A stretch of DNA of 6,922 nt from an uncultured Collinsella sp. (GTDB taxonomy: Bacteria; Actinomycetota; Coriobacteriia; Coriobacteriales; Coriobacteriaceae). Within the stretch, counting starts at the first letter, position 1. The number at the start of each line of letters is the position of its first letter. The translations under genes were made by a program, and so were the position numbers. Location: positions 1 to 6,922 of the forward strand of contig CABVAO010000070.1 of assembly GCA_902496335.1 (NCBI GenBank), in the 5' to 3' direction. Of this stretch, positions 1 through 4,617 are shown piece after piece. Below the pieces are notes generated by a model. It searched no databases. It had not been told where the DNA came from and saw only the letters and a program-made list of their open reading frames with translations.

Positions 1-307
1 CGATCTTGCCCTCGGCGAGCGCCAGGTAGTGCTTTCCGAATGCGTGGTCGATGACCATCTGGTCAAAGGCGGGCTGCGTCTGCTTGTCGAGCGAAAACAG
101 CACTACGCCGGTGGTGTCGCGGTCCAGGCGGTTGAGCGGCTGCATGTCGGTCGCGGCAAAGCCGTCGCCCATCGCCAGCAGCAGGTCGCTGGCGTAGTCG
201 GTAAGCGTGCGCTCGCCGGTGCCGTCGCCGTGGACGATCATGCCGGCGGGCTTGTCGATGGCCATAAGCCAGGCGTCGCAGTAGAGGACTTGAGGTTCTT
301 CGTTCAT
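1..307 (-). CDS. RluA-family pseudouridine synthase (3' part cut by window edge)
   Basis: Converts uridine to pseudouridine in rRNA or tRNA in the cytoplasm. Only the first 102 residues are in the window, because the gene runs off the left edge. The reverse-strand translation starts MNEEPQVLYCDAWLMAIDKP. It shows the family's KPAGMIVHG motif (residues 19-27) and the catalytic-loop motif NRLDRDTTG at 59-67, with D62 as the expected catalytic aspartate. Family members usually have HRLDxxTSG, so His to Asn and Ser to Thr are mild departures. The ATG at 307-305 is supported by a GAAAGG Shine-Dalgarno (315-320) 7 nt upstream. It begins 15 nt after the stop of the U32 gene on the same strand, so the two are probably co-transcribed. 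Family assignment is secure. The exact target (RluC, RluD or another type) cannot be told from the N-terminus. No S4 domain is visible before the catalytic domain, unlike RluC and RluD. Confidence 0.88.
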   Translation of the reverse strand, partial: MNEEPQVLYCDAWLMAIDKPAGMIVHGDGTGERTLTDYASDLLLAMGDGFAATDMQPLNRLDRDTTGVVLFSLDKQTQPAFDQMVIDHAFGKHYLALAEGKI

Positions 308-322
308 GTGTAAGCCTTTCGG

Positions 323-2818
323 TTAGCTGATTCCCACAAACATGCAGCCCGAGGTCGCCCCGCGCAGACGGGCGGCGGGCTTACGGCCGGCCTGCGCTGC
401 TTCGATGGCACGACGGACGCGGGCGACGGCACGGCCCACCTCATCCGTCTCGAGCAGCGTTCCGTCTACCATGAGACGACGCACGCCGGCATCGAGCAGC
501 TGAGGGACCTGCGGCGTGAGGTCGATGGGGTAGGCATCGTACAGGCGAGAGCGGCCGTGGATGTCGGTGCGGACGGGCATGACCTTTCCGTCGATATTCT
601 TGAGCGAGAGCTTGCGGGCGCGCAGGCGGCAGTTGGCGCAATCGTGGATGCAGCCGTTGGCAACCTGCAGAATGCAGTGCTCGCTTGTCATGACGCGCGG
701 GCGGCCAAAGACGGTGATGCCCAGAGCCGCGGGCGCGGCGGCGCCGAGCGAGACAATCTCGTCGAGCGTGATTTCGGGCGAGAGCCAAAACGCACCGGCT
801 CCGCGCTCGGCAAGCGCCTCCATGCAGGGCGTGTTGTGCACCGGCAGGCAAGAGCGAATCTCGGCCGTGGCGCCGGCATGCGCGGCTACGGCGAGCTCGG
901 AGATATTGCCGACGGCGACGGTGGCTCCAGCATTGATCCAGGGATCGACGCGCTCGTGGTCGACGGCGCGGCAGACCTCGTCGAGTACAGGCACGATACC
1001 CTGCTCAAATGCATCGGCGGGGGAGAGCCCGGCCGCATCGAGCGCGTCGGTGGTCATGTAGATGCGCGTTGCACCCTCCACGCGCGCTGCCTCGGCGGCT
1101 TCGAGCGAGGTGACGGCGGCGCAAATCTGCGGCTCATCGCGGTAATGCTCGGGCGCGGGGCGGGAATCACTGGTTACAATCGCCGGCAACTCGAGCGTTT
1201 TCGCACGCTCCTCGTACGGTGCCAGAATGGCCTCCTCGAGCGCTTTACAGGCGGCGGCGCGCACCTTGTGCACGGCGGAGAAGCCCATACCGCAGCCGGC
1301 GTCGAGCGAAATGTCAAAGCTCGCTGCCTCAAAGGGCGAAGAGCCCATGCGGCCCACATGCTCAACCAGGTCTGCCGCCTCGACGGCGCGGGTCTTGGCA
1401 GCCTCGACGGTAAAGCCCGCGGCAGTGGCGGTGAGCGCGGGGTTGTCACAGCAGGTGAGTGTGACGGTAAACGGTTCGCCCAGATGCGCCACAACGGTTA
1501 CATCAACGGCGCGGCGGCGCAGCACTTCGCGCTTGAGCGCGGCGCCGGCAGCGTCGATGGCGCGCTGACTGCGGATGACGCGCACGCGGCAGCCCTCGGG
1601 CATGCTGCGGGGCACGCGGCACTCGATGATGTCACCGGCGGCGGCATCATCGGTAGCGATAGTGGTTAGGAACTGGTCGAACTCGTCGTCGTGGCGAAGT
1701 TCCAACAAGTCGCCCTTGCCCACGGGCTCAAACAACTCAATGCGGGCGATGGCGGCACGTCGACGGCGGTCGTCGGGCTTGAGGCCGCGCACATCGCGGT
1801 TGGCCGGGCGGCTGCCCAGCACCGTGCCCACGATCTGGCCGCGGTTGTTGGAGCGCTCGTAGCTCATCATCTCGTCGCCCGAGGTGCCGTCCTGATAGGC
1901 GTGCGTAAAGTCACGGTTAAAGCAGCGCTTGAGTTGGCGCTGGCGAGCGGCGTCCTCGTGCTTATCTACGGCGACCCCGGCCAGCATGTCATCGATCTGG
2001 TGACGGTACACATCGACGATGGAATACACGTAGTCGGGCGCCTTCATGCGGCCCTCGAGCTTGAGCGATGCGGCGCCGGCGTCATACAGACGGCGAACAA
2101 GCTGCGAAGTGTTGGTGTCGCGCGGGCATAGAGCGCGCTCGCGACCGGCAGGGGAGAGCGTGCGACCGTTCTCGTCGATCAGCTCGTAAGGCAGGCGACA
2201 GGGCTGAGCGCACATGCCGCGGTTGGCCGAGCGGCCCGCCATGGCAAAGCTCGACAGCAGGCACAGGCCCGAGTAGCAAAAGCAGATGGCGCCGTGGCTA
2301 AAGACCTCCAGGTCAACGTCGGGCGCGGCATTGTGGATGGCGGCGATCTCGTCGATGGAGAGCTCGCGCGAGAGGGTCACGCGGTCGGCGCCCTGCTCGC
2401 GGCACCAAAGCGTTCCGCGGTCGTCGTGGATGTTCGCCTGGGTCGAGATGTGTGTCTCGATGCCGGGCATGGTGCGCTTGACCTCAAAGAACAGGCCCCA
2501 GTCCTGGATAATGAAGGCATCGGCGCCCAGCGTGGAGCAGCGGTGGATGAGTTGCAGTGCATCGCCCATCTCGGACTGCTTGATGACGATGTTGACCGTG
2601 ACGTAGACGCGCGACCCGGCCAGGTGTGCAGCACGGCAGGCCTGCTCAAAGGCCTCGTCGGTAAAGTTGGTGGCCTTGCGGCGGGCGTTGAAGCTGCCCA
2701 TGCCACAGTAGATGGCGTCTGCCCCGGCGGCGAGTGCGGCAGCAAAGGGCTCCGGGCCTCCGGCGGGGGCTAAGAGCTCGGGTCTGCGGTTGGTGGTTCG
2801 ACTGGCGGTTGCGGTCAT
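323..2818 (-). CDS. U32-family protein with DUF3656, RlhA-like (23S rRNA hydroxylation type)
   Basis: 831 aa. Annotated peptidases of family U32 have mostly turned out to be iron-sulfur hydroxylation enzymes. E. coli RlhA, which makes 5-hydroxycytidine in 23S rRNA, has the same U32 plus DUF3656 layout. The N-terminus (about 12-280) holds the barrel opening ELLAPAGGPEPFAAAL, the U32 signature EVFSHGAICFCYSGLC (171-186), RSANRGMCAQPC (196-207) and LKLEGRMK (252-259). C179, C186 and C203 have the 7- and 17-residue spacing of the Fe-S cysteines in UbiU; the fourth ligand could be C207 or C231. FNRDF (about 300-304) follows. The DUF3656-like region is about 426-535. A C-terminal segment has four cysteines (C715, C723, C727, C730) and ends in a glycine-rich tail. 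The ATG is backed by GAAAGG (2825-2830), 6 nt upstream. It is longer than E. coli RlhA (about 650 aa), mainly through the C-terminal part. Probable operon with the downstream pseudouridine synthase, which supports an RNA-modification role. The substrate is inferred. Confidence 0.88.
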   Translation of the reverse strand: MTATASRTTNRRPELLAPAGGPEPFAAALAAGADAIYCGMGSFNARRKATNFTDEAFEQACRAAHLAGSRVYVTVNIVIKQSEMGDALQLIHRCSTLGADAFIIQDWGLFFEVKRTMPGIETHISTQANIHDDRGTLWCREQGADRVTLSRELSIDEIAAIHNAAPDVDLEVFSHGAICFCYSGLCLLSSFAMAGRSANRGMCAQPCRLPYELIDENGRTLSPAGRERALCPRDTNTSQLVRRLYDAGAASLKLEGRMKAPDYVYSIVDVYRHQIDDMLAGVAVDKHEDAARQRQLKRCFNRDFTHAYQDGTSGDEMMSYERSNNRGQIVGTVLGSRPANRDVRGLKPDDRRRRAAIARIELFEPVGKGDLLELRHDDEFDQFLTTIATDDAAAGDIIECRVPRSMPEGCRVRVIRSQRAIDAAGAALKREVLRRRAVDVTVVAHLGEPFTVTLTCCDNPALTATAAGFTVEAAKTRAVEAADLVEHVGRMGSSPFEAASFDISLDAGCGMGFSAVHKVRAAACKALEEAILAPYEERAKTLELPAIVTSDSRPAPEHYRDEPQICAAVTSLEAAEAARVEGATRIYMTTDALDAAGLSPADAFEQGIVPVLDEVCRAVDHERVDPWINAGATVAVGNISELAVAAHAGATAEIRSCLPVHNTPCMEALAERGAGAFWLSPEITLDEIVSLGAAAPAALGITVFGRPRVMTSEHCILQVANGCIHDCANCRLRARKLSLKNIDGKVMPVRTDIHGRSRLYDAYPIDLTPQVPQLLDAGVRRLMVDGTLLETDEVGRAVARVRRAIEAAQAGRKPAARLRGATSGCMFVGIS

Positions 2819-2850
2819 ATCCTGCCTTTCAAAATGCTCAGATATTCAAA

Positions 2851-2873
2851 AGTATAGTGGTGCCGTTGCGGCA
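2851..2873 (-). promoter_or_regulatory. Candidate -10 and inverted repeat upstream of the U32 gene
   Basis: On the minus strand TATACT (2856-2851) is a good -10 match, 32 nt before the ATG. There is no convincing -35 at 16-18 nt. Directly upstream, in what would be the spacer, lies a perfect inverted repeat TGCCG-caa-CGGCA (2873-2861), which could be an operator. The -10 call rests on one hexamer only. Confidence 0.35.
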
Positions 2874-2950
2874 GGCGATGCCCGTGCTCCAAGCGGGATA
2901 AAGTCTTCAGCAGCTTAGGCTGGCTGACCCCGTGGAGAACCGTTCGGCTG

Positions 2951-2967
2951 CCAACGGGCGCCGTTGG
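2951..2967. repeat. Perfect 17-bp inverted repeat CCAACGG-gcg-CCGTTGG
   Basis: Seven-base arms separated by three bases, in the divergent region between the U32 gene and ridA. Neither strand has a T-run after it, so it does not look like a terminator. It lies about 34 bp upstream of the ridA -35 and is better read as a protein-binding site or a small RNA hairpin in a longer U32 leader. Weaker stems lie nearby at 2881-2897 (CCCG/CGGG) and 2907-2927 (TCAGC-AGC paired with GCT-GCTGA around a one-base bulge). Confidence 0.5.
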
Positions 2968-2969
2968 GC

Positions 2970-3005
2970 GATAAAATATTCTCGCAAGCTGATAATATTC
3001 TTGCA
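2970..3005. repeat. AT-rich imperfect direct repeat with an embedded inverted repeat at the ridA promoter
   Basis: AATATTCTCGCA (2975-2986) recurs as AATATTCTTGCA (2994-3005), with 11 of 12 bases identical and a 19-bp offset, roughly two helical turns. Overlapping them is the inverted repeat GCAAG (2984-2988) and CTTGC (3000-3004). The second copy covers most of the ridA -35 hexamer. This arrangement suits a dimeric regulator or an AT-rich UP-like element. Function is inferred from position only. Confidence 0.4.
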
Positions 3006-3029
3006 TCAAACAGAAACCTTGAGTACTAT
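3001..3029 (+). promoter_or_regulatory. Candidate ridA promoter
   Basis: TTGCAT (3001-3006), a 17-bp spacer, then TACTAT (3024-3029). The -10 matches 4 of 6 consensus bases, the -35 only 3 of 6, and the spacing is ideal. Predicted transcription start is near 3036, just before the large stem-loop at 3038-3085. Confidence 0.45.
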
Positions 3030-3037
3030 CCCAATCA

Positions 3038-3085
3038 AGCGCGGTGTTCAGACCGAACTGTGCCTCCCGGTGTGAACACCGCGCT
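3038..3085 (+). promoter_or_regulatory. Large stem-loop in the ridA 5' leader
   Basis: AGCGCGGTGTTCA (3038-3050) and its exact reverse complement TGAACACCGCGCT (3073-3085) enclose 22 nt. After a G-G mismatch (3051/3072), ACCG (3052-3055) pairs with CGGT (3068-3071), leaving a 12-nt loop. The element ends 33 nt before the ridA ATG and leaves the AAGGAG ribosome-binding site free. There is no U-run, so it is not an ordinary terminator. As RNA it would form the 5' end of the message, which is known to stabilise some bacterial mRNAs. As DNA it could be a long operator. Confidence 0.7.
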
Positions 3086-3118
3086 CACGCTCTCTCAATT
3101 GATCGTAAGGAGAAAAAC

Positions 3119-3496
3119 ATGAGCAAGACCGTCGTGTCTTCCGATAACGCACCCGCAGCCATCGGCCCGTATTCCCCCGGTATCCAGGCCGGCAACATGG
3201 TGTTCCTGTCCGGCCAGCTGGGCATCGATCCCGCGACCGGCAAGATGCCCGAGGGCGTCGAGGCCCAGGCCAAGCAGTCCCTCGCCAACGTCGAGGCCCT
3301 GCTGACCGCTGCCGGCGCTACCTTTGCCGATGTCGTCAAGACCACGGTCTACCTGGCCGACATCGCCGACTTCGCCGCCGTGAACGAGATCTACGCCTCC
3401 AAGTTTGAGGCCCCGTTCCCCGCGCGCAGCGCCTTCCAGGTTGCCGCCCTTCCGGCTGGCGGTCTGGTCGAGATCGAGGTCGTTGCCGCTCTCTAA
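3119..3496 (+). CDS. ridA: RidA family 2-iminobutanoate/2-iminopropanoate deaminase
   Basis: 125 aa, the standard RidA (YjgF/YER057c/UK114) length. It hydrolyses reactive enamines and imines such as 2-aminoacrylate, released by PLP-dependent dehydratases, to the 2-oxo acid plus ammonia, and so protects PLP enzymes in the cytoplasm. Visible family features are AIGPYSPGI (14-22), FLSGQLGIDP (29-38), VVKTTVYLAD (72-81) and the C-terminal block PARSAFQVAALPAGGLVEIE (101-120). R103 corresponds to the active-site arginine (E. coli R105) and E120 to the conserved glutamate. The start at 3119 is chosen because AAGGAG (3107-3112) stands 6 nt upstream and the protein then aligns end to end. An upstream in-frame ATG at 3044 lies inside the leader stem-loop. 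It is a single-gene unit with its own candidate promoter and a terminator 30 nt after the stop. The neighbouring purine genes suggest, but do not show, a link to ammonia-lyase steps of purine catabolism. Confidence 0.95.
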   Translation: MSKTVVSSDNAPAAIGPYSPGIQAGNMVFLSGQLGIDPATGKMPEGVEAQAKQSLANVEALLTAAGATFADVVKTTVYLADIADFAAVNEIYASKFEAPFPARSAFQVAALPAGGLVEIEVVAAL

Positions 3497-3526
3497 GGCG
3501 TTGGCCACAACTAAACATGACATGCA

Positions 3527-3564
3527 AAAAGACCCTGCAGCGCGTGCGAGCTGCAGGGTCTTTT
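3527..3564. terminator. Bidirectional intrinsic terminator between ridA and the convergent regulator
   Basis: Perfect 15-base arms AAAAGACCCTGCAGC (3527-3541) and GCTGCAGGGTCTTTT (3550-3564) around an 8-nt loop. The GC-rich stem is followed by TTTT on the plus strand and by a run of at least five T on the minus strand (3526-3530). It lies 30 nt after the ridA stop and 44 nt after the stop of the minus-strand regulator, so it can serve both. Confidence 0.95.
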
Positions 3565-3608
3565 ATCAAGTGACGGATCGCTTGTGGAGCCGCACTCCAT
3601 TTTGCTCG

Positions 3609-4265
3609 TTAGCCTTCCTTGCGGACTTTTTGCAGGTAGCGGTAGACGCTGGGCTCTGAGATGCCCAGCGCGGCGGCGGCGCAGGCCACGGCGCCCTTGA
3701 GCATGAACACCCCGTTACCGTTGAGGTAGCGAATGACGTCCACGCGGTCGCTCTGACCAAGCGACGCTACATCCAGCCCGCGCGCGCTCAGCAACTCGGC
3801 AATGCTGCGGTCGATGAGCTCCTGTGTAGACTCCGAAAGGCTTTCGACCTCGATAGGGGCGGGCTCCGTGCGCGTCGGCGCCGCGTCGAAGCACGCCATG
3901 AGCTGCTGCGCCATGGCGTTGATGGAGCGCACGGTCGAGAGGTCGGTGTTGACGCAGAGCATACCGACGATCTCATCATTCTCGCGGATAAAGTACGTCG
4001 CTGACTCCAACGTCTTGCCGCCGGCACCGCGCCCCTCGTAGCCCGTAATAAACGGCAGGTCGCGATACTTGGCGTCGTGCATGATCTTGAGTGCCAGATC
4101 GGTGGCGGGACCGCCGACCTTGCGGCCGCTCACGATGCCGTTGCGAATATCGACGATGGCGTGGTCGGGATCCGAGAAATCGTGCAGCACGATTTCGCTG
4201 TTTTTGCCGAGTATCTGCTCCAGAAAATCGACCATCGGCAAAAAGCGACGTACGGTCTCGTTCAC
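3609..4265 (-). CDS. YheO/DauR-type transcriptional regulator (PAS-like sensor plus HTH)
   Basis: 218 aa with the GTG start at 4265-4263. The N-terminal half (about 5-115) is the YheO-like PAS domain, with EIVLHDF (24-30), GGPATDLALKI (51-61) and IVGMLCVNTD (99-108). A variable linker (about 128-142) leads to a C-terminal HTH_22-type domain, with LNGNGVFMLKGAV (181-193) and the probable recognition region LGISEPSVYRYLQK (200-213). Regulators of this kind sense small metabolites; DauR controls D-arginine catabolism. The GTG start is preferred because AAAGGAG (4272-4278) lies 6 nt upstream and the length fits the family. An ATG at 4404-4406 would add 47 residues that read as intergenic sequence. 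The gene is divergent from the purine permease, so control of the permease, ssnA and itself is likely. The ligand is unknown; a purine or purine breakdown product is the natural guess from context. Confidence 0.88.
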   Translation of the reverse strand: MNETVRRFLPMVDFLEQILGKNSEIVLHDFSDPDHAIVDIRNGIVSGRKVGGPATDLALKIMHDAKYRDLPFITGYEGRGAGGKTLESATYFIRENDEIVGMLCVNTDLSTVRSINAMAQQLMACFDAAPTRTEPAPIEVESLSESTQELIDRSIAELLSARGLDVASLGQSDRVDVIRYLNGNGVFMLKGAVACAAAALGISEPSVYRYLQKVRKEG

Positions 4266-4352
4266 GGGCAACTCCTTTGGGTGAAATCGGAAATGTTCAT
4301 AACAATTTTTTCTCATGGTAACACGCTGCCCATCATCTCGTATATCCGCAGG

Positions 4353-4368
4353 TACATTGCGTAATGCA
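4353..4368. promoter_or_regulatory. Imperfect 16-bp palindrome, candidate regulator operator
   Basis: TACATTGC|GTAATGCA: the two half-sites agree at 6 of 8 positions. It lies 87 bp upstream of the regulator GTG, where it would overlap the regulator's own promoter. A related core occurs at 4455-4465 (AATGCGTTATT against ATTGCGTAATG at 4356-4366, 8 of 11 identical), closer to the permease promoter. A repeated palindromic site in a divergent region suits autoregulation, but the conservation is modest. Confidence 0.3.
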
Positions 4369-4501
4369 GACGAACGGTAGGAATTTAGCGGTAAACGGTT
4401 GACCAAAAGAAATGTTAGATGTTATTTTGACCAGACACTTTCCTGACCTGCGGAAATGCGTTATTTCAGCTGAAGAATAGTCTGATAACAAAAAATTATT
4501 A

Positions 4502-4530
4502 TTGAGAATGAGAATCATCTTTAATACGAT
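4502..4530 (+). promoter_or_regulatory. Promoter of the purine permease
   Basis: TTGAGA (4502-4507, 5 of 6 consensus), a 17-bp spacer and TACGAT (4525-4530, 4 of 6). The expected transcription start is near 4537, giving a leader of about 80 nt before the ATG at 4618. This position rules out translation from the in-frame ATG at 4531, which directly abuts the -10. Confidence 0.6.
4503..4522. promoter_or_regulatory. Fur-box-like site between the -35 and -10 of the permease promoter
   Basis: TGAGAATGAGAATCA (4503-4517) matches 12 of 15 positions of the Fur 7-1-7 pattern TGATAATNATTATCA, counting the N position. GAGAATGAGAATCATCTTT (4504-4522) matches 14 of 19 of the classical Fur box. It overlaps the -35 and fills most of the spacer, the classic place for repression. 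Whether the host has a Fur with this specificity is not visible here. Confidence 0.45.
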
Positions 4531-4617
4531 ATGCAACGAAGGCACAACCTCAACCCCGCACTGCGTCACAATAGAGCGTTAGATGCGAAAACAACTACTT
4601 CGAGGATTGGTGGTCAA

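Larger units (their letters stand above)
4266..4617. promoter_or_regulatory. 352-nt AT-rich divergent intergenic region
   Basis: No convincing gene is seen here. The base composition is clearly more AT-rich than in the flanking genes. It carries the regulator Shine-Dalgarno (4272-4278), an imperfect palindrome at 4353-4368, a GAAAT/ATTTC inverted repeat (4453-4467), two copies of TTGACCA (4399-4405 and 4427-4433) with the reverse complement TGGTCAA at 4611-4617, and the permease promoter with its Fur-like site (4502-4530). A weaker plus-strand promoter is also possible (TTGACC at 4399-4404, 17 bp, TTATTT at 4422-4427). For the regulator I see only a weak -10 (TATACG, reverse strand, 4344-4339) without a good -35. 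Confidence 0.7.

Noticed and set aside
557..1669. Long plus-strand frame opposite the U32 gene (370 codons)
   Set aside because: A shadow frame produced by high-GC third positions of the true gene; composition is low-complexity and no family is recognisable.
2815..3009. 64-aa minus-strand reading frame overlapping the U32 start by ATGA
   Set aside because: The overlap looks like translational coupling, but the frame starts with TTG without a Shine-Dalgarno, resembles nothing I know and runs through promoter-like sequence and inverted repeats. Conservation of the frame would be needed to revive it.
3044..3118. Upstream ATG giving a 150-aa RidA
   Set aside because: It lies in the leader stem-loop and lacks a ribosome-binding site; RidA proteins are about 125-130 aa and the ATG at 3119 has AAGGAG.
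4266..4406. Upstream ATG giving a 265-aa regulator
   Set aside because: The GTG at 4265 has a strong AAAGGAG at the right distance and gives the normal family length. The extra 47 residues are encoded by AT-rich intergenic DNA.
4531..4617. Upstream in-frame ATG giving a 493-aa permease
   Set aside because: The ATG directly abuts the -10 of the best promoter, has no Shine-Dalgarno, and adds 29 residues that do not resemble an NCS2 N-terminus.
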